Origin: Paenibacillus_AR mesotrionivorans
GTDB taxonomy: Bacteria; Bacillota; Bacilli; Paenibacillales; NBRC-103111
Direction of reading: 5' to 3'
Length of the DNA stretch: 64,000 bases
Assembly (NCBI RefSeq): GCF_046098205.1
Contig: NZ_JBJURJ010000015.1
Location: 62,001 to 126,000, forward strand
Position 1 is the stretch's first letter; each line of letters begins with the position of its first letter. This document shows, one piece after another, positions 44,251 to 53,427 of this stretch. The notes beneath the pieces are model-generated. The model saw nothing but the letters and a program-made list of their open reading frames with translations, was not told the origin of the DNA and searched no databases. The translations under genes were made by a program, and so were the position numbers.

Positions 44251-45450
44251 ATGAAGCGGTCATTGAAGCGGCAGGTCCGGCGGCGGTTGCCTGTCCGGAA
44301 AACCAGACGGAGCCCTGTGCCTGCAGGCTCCCCGGCAGCGGTAACGACATCAGCTGTTGCACTGGAGGAGAAACGGGCGGCCGGCTTCCGGCTGGGCTTC
44401 GACTACGGCTACAGCTGGGGAAGGAGCAATTCGGTTTTGATTCAGGCGCCTCCCCAGGTGACGAACGTATGGGATATCCGGGTGTTGTTCGTTATGTCCG
44501 GCAAGGGCGTCCCTTATTCTCCCATTGATCAGGCGGTATATGAGGCCCTGCAAGCCAATGCCAGAGAGTGCATTGCCGTATCACCATTCGGGCCTATTCT
44601 GGAGCTGGTGGATCAGATGAGACCGGAGCTGGTGCTGGTTCTGGAGGGAATGGAGCTGCCGGTGCAGGTGGTGGATGCGCTGCGGATGCGGGGGGTCCGG
44701 ACGGCGGTCTGGTTCACTGACGATCCGTACTACGTGGATGTGACGGAGAAGATTGCGGTGCATTACGACGATGTGTTCACTCTGGAGCTGAACTGCGTAC
44801 CCTTTTACCAATCCATCGGCTGCCCCCGGGTCCATTATTTGCCCTTGGGGGCCAATCCGGGTGTGTTCCGGCCGCAGCCTGTTGAAACCACCTACCGCCG
44901 GGATGTTAGCTTTATCGGCTCCGCCTATTGGAATCGGGTTTCCTTCGTCAGCAGAATTCTGCCGGCATTGGAGAGCTGCAACTCCATGATCTCCGGATGG
45001 TGGTGGGAGCGCCTGCCCGCCTTCACACGGCTGGGTCCCCGGATCCAGTCCGGCGTATGGCTTACCCCTGAGGAAACAGCCAAGTTTTATTACGGCTCCC
45101 GCATTGTGCTGAATGTACACAGAGCCTATGATGACGAGTCCTACAATTGCAATGTCCGCAAAATTCCGGCCCTTTCGGTAAACCCGCGGACCTTCGAGAT
45201 TGCCGCCAGCGGCGCATTCCAGATGACCGACGAACGTAGCGATCTGCTGAACTATTATAAGCCTGGCGAGGAAGTGGTCACCTTCGCTTCCCCCGAGGAT
45301 TGTATGGAGAAAATCCGGCATTACCTCAACCACGAGGATGAGCGGCGGGAGATTGCCCTGCGCGGGCTGCGGCGGACATTAGCCGACCATACGTACCACA
45401 AACGGATTCAATCGCTATTGAGCAGTGTGTTTGCAGACGAAACTCCATAA
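44251..45450 (+). CDS. CgeB-like spore maturation glycosyltransferase, copy 1
   Basis: 399 residues. An Arg/Lys-rich N-terminus (MKRSLKRQVRRRLPVRK), a short G-x3-G element (RLGFDYGYSWGRS), then the DUF3880/CgeB body: ELVLVLEGMELP, TAVWFTDDPYYVD, VHYLPLGANPGVFRP, and a C-terminal GT-like half (NPRTFEIAASGAFQMTDE). CgeB in B. subtilis belongs to a sigma-K-driven spore-surface cluster. ATG 44251 is preferred because GGAGGG lies eight bases before it. It is a paralogue of 46333-47451. Confidence 0.82.
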   Translation: MKRSLKRQVRRRLPVRKTRRSPVPAGSPAAVTTSAVALEEKRAAGFRLGFDYGYSWGRSNSVLIQAPPQVTNVWDIRVLFVMSGKGVPYSPIDQAVYEALQANARECIAVSPFGPILELVDQMRPELVLVLEGMELPVQVVDALRMRGVRTAVWFTDDPYYVDVTEKIAVHYDDVFTLELNCVPFYQSIGCPRVHYLPLGANPGVFRPQPVETTYRRDVSFIGSAYWNRVSFVSRILPALESCNSMISGWWWERLPAFTRLGPRIQSGVWLTPEETAKFYYGSRIVLNVHRAYDDESYNCNVRKIPALSVNPRTFEIAASGAFQMTDERSDLLNYYKPGEEVVTFASPEDCMEKIRHYLNHEDERREIALRGLRRTLADHTYHKRIQSLLSSVFADETP

Positions 45451-45471
45451 AGACACGAGGTGGTGATCGTG

Positions 45472-46314
45472 ATGAAGCTGTGCATTTTGGGCGGCAACGG
45501 TATGGCGGGCCATATGCTGGTGGATTATTTCCGCAGCAAAGAGGGGTGGGAGGTTACCTATACCTCCCGCGACAGGAAGGATCCCCATGCTCTGTACCTG
45601 GATGCCGGGGACGAGGGGCAGGTTTTGGCACTGTTGGACCAGCTGCGTCCCGATGTGGTGATGAACGCCGTAGGCATCCTGAACCGGGACGCGGAAGAGC
45701 ATGAAAGGCTGGCCTACCAGGTGAACGGCCTGTTGCCCCATCTGCTCCGGCGGAAGCTGGAGGAGTGGGCAGGGAAGCTGGTGCATATCAGCACGGATTG
45801 TGTGTTTTCCGGGGAGCAGGGGGACTATACGGAGTTTGACCTGCCGGACGGAAGCACCGTTTATGCCATCAGCAAAGCCATGGGCGAGGTCCGCCATCCT
45901 CCGCATTTGACAGTCCGGACCTCCATTGTCGGACCGGAAATCCGCAGCACCCGGATCGGCTTGTTCGACTGGTTTATGTCGCAGCAGGGCGAGGTCAAAG
46001 GGTTTACCCAGGTCTATTGGAACGGGGTGACGACGCTGCAGCTGGCTAAATCCGTAGAGCAGATGCTCGCCGCCGGCACCTCCGGGCTGGTCCATCTCAC
46101 CGCCCCCCAGAAGGTCAGCAAATACGAGCTGTTGGGTTTGTTCCAAGACATGTTCGGCAAAACCGATGCGGTTATTGTGCCCGACGACCACTTCCGCCAG
46201 GACCGGACGCTCCGCTGCACCAGAACAGAGGCTGCCCTTCTGGTTCCGGAGTACCGGACCATGCTTGCCGAGATGCGGGATTGGATGAGGGCCCATCCGT
46301 CCCGGTACATCTGA
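45472..46314 (+). CDS. RmlD-like SDR nucleotide-sugar reductase
   Basis: 280 residues with the Rossmann motif LGGNGMAGHML, catalytic Thr/Tyr region (ISTDCVFSG) and Y-x3-K (YAISKAMGE). This matches dTDP-4-dehydrorhamnose reductase relatives, including the WbvR-type reductase that makes UDP-N-acetyl-L-quinovosamine. With the 4,6-dehydratase (51502) and 2-epimerase (50418) present, the second role is attractive but inferred. ATG 45472 has GAGGTGG eight bases upstream. Confidence 0.8.
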   Translation: MKLCILGGNGMAGHMLVDYFRSKEGWEVTYTSRDRKDPHALYLDAGDEGQVLALLDQLRPDVVMNAVGILNRDAEEHERLAYQVNGLLPHLLRRKLEEWAGKLVHISTDCVFSGEQGDYTEFDLPDGSTVYAISKAMGEVRHPPHLTVRTSIVGPEIRSTRIGLFDWFMSQQGEVKGFTQVYWNGVTTLQLAKSVEQMLAAGTSGLVHLTAPQKVSKYELLGLFQDMFGKTDAVIVPDDHFRQDRTLRCTRTEAALLVPEYRTMLAEMRDWMRAHPSRYI

Positions 46315-46332
46315 TGGAAGCGGGGGATCCAC

Positions 46333-47451
46333 ATGAGCATACGAAACGGGCGGCGGAAATCCAGGCAATCCGCCTTGAGCTATGAAACCGGTTATGCCGC
46401 CGGGCGGTCCCACGGTTACCGGACCGGATGCTGCCAAACCGTCCTGCAGAGCGTCAGTCCGCCGGTCTACCCGGTTTTGCCTCTGCGGGTGCTGTACATC
46501 CGGCAAGGATTCGAAGCCATTGACCGGGGAGTGGAGGAGGCGCTGTCCGCCTTGGTCAGCGAGCCGTATACAGGCAATCCCGGGGATCTGTACCGCCTGG
46601 CCTCCGAGCTCCGTCCCGACCTGGTGCTGGTCATGAACGGTCTTCATGTGTTCCCCGAGAATCATCTGGAGATGGTCGCCCAGATCCGCGCCCAAGGCAT
46701 CCGGACGGCGGTTTGGTTTGCAGACGATCCCTATTTTACGGATTGGACCCCTTCGGTGGCCGTCCAATACGATTATGTATTTACCCATGAGCTCAGCTGC
46801 GTGGAGCTCTACCGTCAAGCCGGTAATCCCCGGACCCATTATTTGCCCTTGGCCGCCTCCACCGCCATCTACCGCCCCATGGCGGTGGAGAACCGATACC
46901 ATAGCGATATCTGCTTCATCGGCAACGGCTTTCCCAACCGGATCGGTTTTTTCAATGAAATCACCCCCTTTTTGACCCGGCACAGGATTGTGATCATCGG
47001 AGCTTTATGGGAACGCCTGGCCGGCTATGAAAAGCTGGCGGAGAGCATACGGCTGTCATGGACGCCGGTGGATGAAACCGTCAAGTTCTACAACGGAGCC
47101 AAGCTGGTGATCAACATGCACAGGGGGGCCGTGGACCCCGTCTACAGCAAAAATGCGAGGAATATCGAAGGCCGCTCCATCAATCCCCGCACTTACGAAA
47201 TCGCCGCCTGCGGGGCGCTTCAACTGACGGATATCAGGGAGGATCTGGCCCTGTACTATACTCCCGGCCAGGAAATCGTCCCTTATGCTTCTGCCGCCGA
47301 ATTTGTGAATCTGGCCGATTACTATCTCCATAACGAGGCGGAGCGCAACCGGGTTGCCGTCCGCGGGTTACACCGCACCCTTCGGGACCATTCCTTCCGG
47401 TCCAGACTCTTCCAACTGCTGAATACCGTATTCCCGGGAGAATCCATATAG
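46333..47451 (+). CDS. CgeB-like spore maturation glycosyltransferase, copy 2
   Basis: 372 residues, paralogous to 44251-45450: TAVWFADDPYFTDWT and THYLPLAASTAIYRP match its motifs, and NPRTYEIAACGALQLTD matches the C-terminal half. Its N-terminus also has a basic patch (RNGRRKSRQ) and a repeated-Gly element (YETGYAAGRSHGYRTG). The RmlD-like gene lies between the copies. Confidence 0.82.
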   Translation: MSIRNGRRKSRQSALSYETGYAAGRSHGYRTGCCQTVLQSVSPPVYPVLPLRVLYIRQGFEAIDRGVEEALSALVSEPYTGNPGDLYRLASELRPDLVLVMNGLHVFPENHLEMVAQIRAQGIRTAVWFADDPYFTDWTPSVAVQYDYVFTHELSCVELYRQAGNPRTHYLPLAASTAIYRPMAVENRYHSDICFIGNGFPNRIGFFNEITPFLTRHRIVIIGALWERLAGYEKLAESIRLSWTPVDETVKFYNGAKLVINMHRGAVDPVYSKNARNIEGRSINPRTYEIAACGALQLTDIREDLALYYTPGQEIVPYASAAEFVNLADYYLHNEAERNRVAVRGLHRTLRDHSFRSRLFQLLNTVFPGESI

Positions 47452-47548
47452 GAGACCAAGCGCCTTTTTCCAGCCATGTGGATAAAAATCCATTCCTTCC
47501 AATTCACCCTGCATATGTTGTAGAAGTAATAGGGAAGGAGGTGGAACT

Positions 47549-47983
47549 ATGGCCATTCTGTTAGATCAACAGGTATCGCAAAACGCCAGCACCGCTAACG
47601 CCATCGCAATTCCGCTCAGCGCTACGCCGGCATTGTTCGGCACATTGGGCTTGAATGTCAGCGGGGCAGGCACAAACCTTAGGGTGCATTTTACCGCTAC
47701 AGTGACTGCAGCTGCATTGGTTGCAGTCCTGACGCCTGTTACTATTGACATTTTCCGGGTAGTAGGCGGTGTATCTACCTTAATCTTCTCTGTGACGGAG
47801 AACCTTCCGGTTGGTACACTCGTATTGTCGCAAACTGTTGTTACCGCCAACGGTATCGATTACAATCCGCCTAACGACGGCTTTATCGTCTATCAGGCAT
47901 TTGTAAGCGCCCCTGGACTTCTGGAAGTATTCCCCACCAGAGTCGGGCCGGAGAGCTTCAATGCCGAAGCTTATTCCGACTAA
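47549..47983 (+). CDS. Small beta-rich protein, possible spore-surface protein
   Basis: 144 residues, Ala/Val/Thr-rich, without signal peptide, Cys or charged clusters. Alternating hydrophobic pattern (VHFTATVTAAALVAVLTPVTIDIFRVV) predicts a beta-sandwich, reminiscent in composition of BclA-type C-terminal domains; I could not establish homology. GGAAGGAGGTGG gives a very strong RBS and its own terminator follows, so it may be abundant. CATATGTTG (47512-47520), a sigma-K-like -10 with one mismatch, lies just upstream. Confidence 0.6.
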   Translation: MAILLDQQVSQNASTANAIAIPLSATPALFGTLGLNVSGAGTNLRVHFTATVTAAALVAVLTPVTIDIFRVVGGVSTLIFSVTENLPVGTLVLSQTVVTANGIDYNPPNDGFIVYQAFVSAPGLLEVFPTRVGPESFNAEAYSD

Positions 47984-47995
47984 TGTATGGCAGAG

Positions 47996-48033
47996 GTCCC
48001 GCCAACGGGTTATCCCGGGCGGGGCTTTTTTTT
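47996..48033 (+). terminator. Terminator after the small beta-rich gene
   Basis: GTCCCGCC (47996-48003) pairs with GGCGGGGC (48018-48025) and is followed by eight T. Confidence 0.88.
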
Positions 48034-48077
48034 GTTGGAACAAAGGGCGTAAGCGGAGGGATTGCTGTCCCTTCGGG

Positions 48078-48086
48078 CATAGGATA
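48078..48086 (+). promoter_or_regulatory. Candidate sigma-K -10 before the 81-residue basic protein
   Basis: CATAGGATA matches CATA-N3-TA. No AC was found 16-17 bases upstream, so support is partial. Confidence 0.3.
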
Positions 48087-48159
48087 AAGTACGCATCGAA
48101 TAATGGTTATGCGCTGGCGGTCCTTCGGGCCCGGCAGTCCTATACCTGGAGGTAGACGC

Positions 48160-48405
48160 ATGAAAGCCAAACGCCACAAACAGGGTCTCGGCGCCAGACC
48201 GAAAAAGCCTCTTGCCGCGAAGAGGAGAACCAAACGGAGCAAATCGGCCGCCAAGGCTCCGCGTGCTGGAAAAGCGGCCAAAAGGCGCCAACCGGGCGGG
48301 ATGTCCCGCCAGGCGCTCGCGGCCTTCAACAACGGGTATGATACCGGCTTTAACCAGGGCTTCGCCCAGGGCATGCAGGATGGGCAGAACTTCCTGGCAC
48401 AGTGA
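48160..48405 (+). CDS. Small basic protein with G-x3-G element
   Basis: 81 residues from ATG 48160, with TGGAGG upstream. The first ~48 residues are extremely Lys/Arg-rich (KRRTKRSKSAAKAPRAGK). The remainder is a short Phe/Gly/Gln segment (FNNGYDTGFNQGFAQGMQDG) with glycine every fourth residue. The same two-part design occurs at the N-termini of both CgeB-like proteins in this locus. The function is unknown; surface or polyanion binding is a guess. Confidence 0.65.
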   Translation: MKAKRHKQGLGARPKKPLAAKRRTKRSKSAAKAPRAGKAAKRRQPGGMSRQALAAFNNGYDTGFNQGFAQGMQDGQNFLAQ

Positions 48406-48736
48406 AGCGGGGCCGGTCCGCCCATTGTCAGACCGCCTTCCTGGGGCGGCGAAGCAAGGAATAATGGAAGCGGCCTTCCCTATTCCCGTTTCGCCGCCTT
48501 TTTATGGGAAAATCCGGCTTCCCCATTTTGGACAAAACCGGCCATTCCAAAATTTGTACGAATGCCGGAGGGTCAACTGTCGTGCCCAGTAGGTTGTCTC
48601 CCTAATATATTGTACTATTCGCAGAACACCCGCCAAACGCCGATGGGGTCTGTTCGTCGAAGGGGCTGCGGCCGGTGGAGGCCGGATTACCGGTCTTCCC
48701 CGGCCTGCAAAACTCTTAGGAGGTGATACGCCAAAC

Positions 48737-50413
48737 ATGACCGCCATCCGGTTGAACATCATGTTGTTTTCCCACATTTGCTCAGACACGCATATTACCG
48801 GAGCGGAGAAGCTTCTGCTGTTTTTTGCCACCGAGCTCCGGGGCAGCCATGACTGCACGCTGGTTGTACCCAGCGAAGGGCTGCTTGCAGCGGAGGCAAG
48901 AGCAAGAGGCATCTCCACCATCGTGATTTCGTATCCCAACTTTTACGAAGTATATGCGCCCGGGCCTTATTTCCGCCAGGAGCTGGAGGGATTCATCCGG
49001 GATAACGGAGATGCGGTCCAGTCGCTTCTGACTCTCATGCTGGAACGGCGCCCGGACCTGGCCATTGTCAACACCTGTGTCAATCTGATGCCTGCCTGGA
49101 TTTCCCGCTCCTTGGGGATTCCCGTAGGCTGGATGATGACCGAGCAGATTCAAAGCAACCGCTACACGTCTTATTCGACGGAAATCATCAACGCGTATTC
49201 GGATTGGATCATCGGAATATCCCATGCCTCACTCCAGCCCTTCCGGGGAACCCCGGGAGAGAAGAAAATCCGCATTTTGTACCCCTCCTGGAATGACCAC
49301 GAGCTGGAGCGGGAGCTGTGGCCCGTCTACCGCAGCGTCAAACGGGAGGAAATCGGCTGGAATGACTCCCACCGGGTCATCGGATATGTATCCTCCGATA
49401 TTTATCCCAACAAGGGTCTGGAGCATTTTATCCAGATGGCCATTGATTTGGGGGCAGCTTACCCCGATCTCCGGTTTATGGTAGCAGGCAAAATGACAGA
49501 TGTGGGCTATTACGCCAAATGCCTGGAGCAGATTCGGCTGTCCGGGCTCCTGGGGCGGTTTTACTTCCAATCGTTCGAAATGCAGGTCCAGCAGATTTAT
49601 CCGGCCATGGATATCCTAGTTATCCCCAGCCTAATTGAAGAGGGCTTCGGCATGACCGCGCTGGAGGGACTGATCTTCAGCAAAATGGTGGTGACGTACA
49701 ACTCCGGCGGGCTGGGTGAAATCATGACGCTGACTGGCAACGGCAGTTATCTGGTGGAGAAGGGCAGTATCCGGGGTTTAGTCGACACCGTAGGCTCTCT
49801 TCTGGTCAAAGGCGCCTTTATCCAAAGCTGGGGTGCCCGCAACAGCATTGCGGTGGAGAAGGCCTTCGGGATCGATTCCTACCGGCTGAGACTGGGAGAT
49901 TGGCTGCAGGAGGCCGCCGGCACGCTTCCGGCACTGGGTCCCCGTCCGCTGCCCCAAGAAGCGCTTTTGCAGAAGCCTGCCCTGCTGCTGAAGGGCTCAG
50001 CCCCCGCCGTTTATTTGCTGGAGTATGGCTGCCGGTATCTCTTCTCCGAAGAGTCCGTGTTCCGTGCCAAGGGCTTCCGGTTTGACGAGGTGCTTACCCT
50101 GGATGACGGCTATATGGGCCGGATTCCCATGGGCGGTGTTCTGGGCACGGGCCAGCCCTTGCTTGGGAGACGGACTGCCCGCCGGGGTGGGCGTAAGGCT
50201 AAGGCCGGCTCCCGCCGGTTCAGGGGGCGCCGCCGCACGCTGAAGACCTGGAAGGGCAAGGGGCAGCGGCTCCTGGCCCGGAAGAAAAGGTCCGCTCCGC
50301 CCAAAGGCAAGCGGGTCTCCCCCAAAGCCGCCGGGCGCAAGGGAAGGAGCGCTGCGGTCTCCAGACGGAGCAACGGCCACGGCAAACGGAGGAAAATCAA
50401 AAAAAGCGGGTGA
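48737..50413 (+). CDS. GT4-family glycosyltransferase with 81-residue Arg/Lys-rich tail
   Basis: 558 residues. GT4 landmarks include VIGYVSSDIYPNKGLEHFIQ and IPSLIEEGFGMTALEGLIFSK, with the E-x7-E motif. Residues ~478-558 form a tail in which 36 of 81 residues are Lys or Arg (RRTARRGGRKAKAGSRR onward). AGGAGGTGAT is an almost ideal RBS. The 330 bases before it hold only weak hairpins near 48432-48500. It starts an operon with the epimerase and dehydratase genes. Confidence 0.8.
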   Translation: MTAIRLNIMLFSHICSDTHITGAEKLLLFFATELRGSHDCTLVVPSEGLLAAEARARGISTIVISYPNFYEVYAPGPYFRQELEGFIRDNGDAVQSLLTLMLERRPDLAIVNTCVNLMPAWISRSLGIPVGWMMTEQIQSNRYTSYSTEIINAYSDWIIGISHASLQPFRGTPGEKKIRILYPSWNDHELERELWPVYRSVKREEIGWNDSHRVIGYVSSDIYPNKGLEHFIQMAIDLGAAYPDLRFMVAGKMTDVGYYAKCLEQIRLSGLLGRFYFQSFEMQVQQIYPAMDILVIPSLIEEGFGMTALEGLIFSKMVVTYNSGGLGEIMTLTGNGSYLVEKGSIRGLVDTVGSLLVKGAFIQSWGARNSIAVEKAFGIDSYRLRLGDWLQEAAGTLPALGPRPLPQEALLQKPALLLKGSAPAVYLLEYGCRYLFSEESVFRAKGFRFDEVLTLDDGYMGRIPMGGVLGTGQPLLGRRTARRGGRKAKAGSRRFRGRRRTLKTWKGKGQRLLARKKRSAPPKGKRVSPKAAGRKGRSAAVSRRSNGHGKRRKIKKSG

Positions 50414-50417
50414 TCGT

Positions 50418-51512
50418 ATGAAAATCGTGACGGTTCTGGGCACCAGACCGGAAATTATCCGGCTCTCACTCGTAATGAAAAAGCTGGATCAGCTTGCAGC
50501 CAAACACACCGTTATTCATACGGGGCAAAACTTCACCTATTCCTTAAGCGAGGTTTTCTTCAAGGAGTTGGGGCTGCGCAAGCCGGATTATGTGTTATCG
50601 GAAAAACAGGAATCGCTCGGCAGCCAGATGGCGATTATGTTCCAGCGGATCGAAGAGATTCTCCGGGCGGAGAAACCCGACAAGGTGCTTCTTCTGGGAG
50701 ACACCAACAGCGCGTTGTCGGCCATTCTGGCGGAGCGTATGGGGATTCCGGTGGTGCATATGGAGGCGGGCAACCGCTGTTATGATCTGTCCGTTCCCGA
50801 AGAGAAGAACCGCAGGGTGATTGATGCCATCTCCTCGTACAATATGCCGTATACCCGGCAGAGCAAGGATCATTTGGTCCGGGAGGGTTTTCCCAGCCAC
50901 CGGATTATCCTCACCGGAAATCCCATATACGAGGTTCTGTCCCATTACCGGGACCGGATCGAAGCAAGCACGGTTATGGAGACACTGGAGCTGGCCTCCG
51001 GGCATTATCTCCTGGCTACCATCCACCGGGCCGAGAATGTGGACCGGGCGGAGCCGCTCATGGAGATTATGGAGGGCCTGAACCGCATCGCCAAAAACAC
51101 CGCACTCCGGATCATTCTCTCCGTTCATCCTAGGACCCGGTCCAGGCTGGCCGCTCTGAGCGGCCTGAAGATTCATCCGCTGGTGGAATTCCACGAGCCC
51201 TTCGGCTTCTTCGACTTCGTCAAGCTGGAGCAGCATGCGGCCTGCGTCCTGACGGACAGCGGGACCGTTCAGGAGGAATGCTGCATCTTCCGTGTACCGA
51301 CGGTGACGGTGCGCAACAGCACCGAACGGCCGGAGACGGTGGACTGCGGCAGCAATGTGGTATCAGGGGTGGATGCGGACCGCATCGAAAGCGCCGCCCA
51401 GGTAATGATGGCCATGCCGACGGATTGGGATTGCCCGCAAGGGTATCTGGATACGGATGTATCTGCCAAGGTTGTCAAATTCCTATTAGGAGGGAAAGGG
51501 TATGTTTCGTGA
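50418..51512 (+). CDS. UDP-N-acetylglucosamine 2-epimerase family (WecB/FnlC/WbvD-like)
   Basis: 364 residues with the family start VTVLGTRPEIIRLSLVM, HTGQNF, and LTDSGTVQEE, EAGNRCYD. Related enzymes with these exact features (ExGNR rather than EAGLR) are FnlC/WbvD-type and act on UDP-2-acetamido-2,6-dideoxy sugars. The 5-inverting dehydratase gene overlaps its end by 11 bases, which supports that substrate class. Confidence 0.85.
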   Translation: MKIVTVLGTRPEIIRLSLVMKKLDQLAAKHTVIHTGQNFTYSLSEVFFKELGLRKPDYVLSEKQESLGSQMAIMFQRIEEILRAEKPDKVLLLGDTNSALSAILAERMGIPVVHMEAGNRCYDLSVPEEKNRRVIDAISSYNMPYTRQSKDHLVREGFPSHRIILTGNPIYEVLSHYRDRIEASTVMETLELASGHYLLATIHRAENVDRAEPLMEIMEGLNRIAKNTALRIILSVHPRTRSRLAALSGLKIHPLVEFHEPFGFFDFVKLEQHAACVLTDSGTVQEECCIFRVPTVTVRNSTERPETVDCGSNVVSGVDADRIESAAQVMMAMPTDWDCPQGYLDTDVSAKVVKFLLGGKGYVS

Positions 51513-52491
51513 TAAGAGAATTTTGGTGACAGGCGGCACCGGCTCCTGGGGGTATGAGCTGGTCAGGCAGCTGCTGGATTTTGAACCAAAGGAGGTCATC
51601 ATCTTCTCGAGGAACGAATCCAGCCAGGTGGCCATGATGCGCACCTTCGAGGACCGCAGACTGACCTTCGTCATCGGGGACATCCGGGATAAGGAAGCGC
51701 TGGTCCGGGCGTGCGCACAAATTGATTATGTATTCCATCTGGCTGCGCTGAAGCATGTACCGGTATGCGAGGAGCAGCCCTACGAGGCCATGAAAACCAA
51801 TGTGCTGGGCACCCAGTATGTGATTGAGGCCGCCATTGAGAATAAGGTGAAGAAGGTCGTCTACATCTCCACCGATAAAGCCGCCAATCCCTCCAACTTC
51901 TATGGCATGACCAAGGCGATCGGCGAAAAGCTGATTATCCACGCCAATCTGCTTCAGGGGGACACGGAATTCGTCTGCGTCCGGGGCGGCAATGTGCTGG
52001 GTACCAACGGAAGCGTGATCCATCTGTTCATGAAACAGATCCGGGAAAAAGGACGGGTAGGCATTACCGATATGGCGATGACCCGCTTCTTCCTCACCCT
52101 GCAGGAGGCCATCAGCCTGCTGTTCAAGGCAACGGAAGCCAGTATCGGCGGCGAAACCTTCGTCATGATGATGCCTACCTGCAAAATTACCGATCTGGCT
52201 CTGGTATTGGGTGAAGCTATGGGCAAGCCGGAGGTGGAAATGGTGGAGCTTGGCGTCCGTCCGGGCGAGAAGATCCATGAAATTCTGCTGACCGAATTCG
52301 AAAGCCAGACCACAATTCTTTTTGACGAGCAATATCTGGTGATCCTGCCTACCCTGGATATTCCCGGCATCAAGGGTCGGTACGCTTCTTATCCCAAGGC
52401 CGAAATCAGCAGCTTCTGCTCCAGCCAATCCCTCATGGACAAAGATCAAATCCGGGAGCTTCTGATTAAAGGAGGCTTCCTTCACGAATGA
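51502..52491 (+). CDS. UDP-GlcNAc 4,6-dehydratase, 5-inverting (WbjB/CapE/FnlA-like)
   Basis: 329 residues. Rossmann motif TGGTGSWGYELV, catalytic ISTDKA (Thr-Asp-Lys in place of the usual TDE) and YGMTK (Y-x3-K). The AALKHVPVCEEQPYEA segment is diagnostic of this subgroup of short dehydratases. The product, UDP-2-acetamido-2,6-dideoxy-L-arabino-hexos-4-ulose, feeds UDP-L-FucNAc or UDP-L-QuiNAc synthesis. AGGAGGG precedes the ATG. Confidence 0.9.
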   Translation: MFRDKRILVTGGTGSWGYELVRQLLDFEPKEVIIFSRNESSQVAMMRTFEDRRLTFVIGDIRDKEALVRACAQIDYVFHLAALKHVPVCEEQPYEAMKTNVLGTQYVIEAAIENKVKKVVYISTDKAANPSNFYGMTKAIGEKLIIHANLLQGDTEFVCVRGGNVLGTNGSVIHLFMKQIREKGRVGITDMAMTRFFLTLQEAISLLFKATEASIGGETFVMMMPTCKITDLALVLGEAMGKPEVEMVELGVRPGEKIHEILLTEFESQTTILFDEQYLVILPTLDIPGIKGRYASYPKAEISSFCSSQSLMDKDQIRELLIKGGFLHE

Positions 52492-53384
52492 AGGAGAGTA
52501 CGATTTTGATTACGGGGGCAGGCGGCTTTACCGGCCGCCATGCCTGCCGGCATTTTGCCGCCCACGGCTATTCGGTGGCAGCAGCCGTCCGGAGGGAGGA
52601 CGGGGAACCGCCTGAGGGCCGTCTCTATGTCTGCGATCTCACCAATAAGGCGGAGGTCAGGCGGCTGGTGGAGGAAACGAAGCCCCGCTTTGTGCTGCAT
52701 CTGGCCGGAAGGAATGCCGTGGCCGATTCGTGGAAGGATCCGCTGGGGTGTATGGAGGCCAATCTCCTGTCCACCCTGTATTTACTGGAGGCTCTGCGGG
52801 GGCTTGCCAACTGCCGGCTGCTGGTGGCCGGCTCCATGCTGGATTTTGACTTGAGCAATTCCCCCCAGCCCCTGCACCCGTACAGTTTGGCCAAAACCAT
52901 GCAGGTGCTTACCGCCCAGGCCTGGAGCTTCCTGTACAGCCAGGAGGTGCTGGTAGCCAAACCCTCCAACCTGATCGGCCCCGGCCGCTCCAACGGAATC
53001 TGCGGGCTTCTGGCCGCACGGATCGCACGTTGGGAGAAGGGCACGGATGCCTCCGTCTTCCGTCTGTCGTCGTGGCATGAGAAGAGGGATTATCTGGATG
53101 TCCGGGATGCCGTAGCCGCTTACCGCGCCATTCTGGAAGCAGGCCAATCCGGCACCGTCTACCCGGTCTGCTCCGGCACCATGCGTTCGCTTGGAGACCT
53201 GGTGGTTACGTACCGGGGATTGACCCCGCTTACGCTTCCCATCGAGGTTGGTCAAACTGAGCCGCTGCCCCCGCCCCTGCCCATGGATGCCGCTGTGACC
53301 CAAAGCCTGGGCTGGTCGCCGTCCATCCCTTTTGCCCAATCGCTGTCGGAGGGGCTTGATTTCTACAGGGGGGCCTTGACATAG
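52488..53384 (+). CDS. NAD-dependent epimerase/reductase (SDR), GDP-4-keto-6-deoxymannose reductase-like
   Basis: 298 residues with TGAGGFTGRHACRHF and YSLAK (Y-x3-K). It resembles RMD-type reductases in length and motifs. It overlaps the dehydratase gene by four bases (ATGA). Its exact substrate is not clear: it could reduce the 4-keto sugar in parallel with 45472-46314 or serve a second sugar. Confidence 0.78.
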   Translation: MKESTILITGAGGFTGRHACRHFAAHGYSVAAAVRREDGEPPEGRLYVCDLTNKAEVRRLVEETKPRFVLHLAGRNAVADSWKDPLGCMEANLLSTLYLLEALRGLANCRLLVAGSMLDFDLSNSPQPLHPYSLAKTMQVLTAQAWSFLYSQEVLVAKPSNLIGPGRSNGICGLLAARIARWEKGTDASVFRLSSWHEKRDYLDVRDAVAAYRAILEAGQSGTVYPVCSGTMRSLGDLVVTYRGLTPLTLPIEVGQTEPLPPPLPMDAAVTQSLGWSPSIPFAQSLSEGLDFYRGALT

Positions 53385-53427
53385 GCCGTATGCCCGCCGC
53401 ACCAGATAGAAGAGGAGGAACCATGCC

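Noticed and set aside
48432..48503. Terminator after the 81-residue basic protein
   Set aside because: Two hairpins have stems of only about five pairs; the T-run is short, so I do not list it as a feature.
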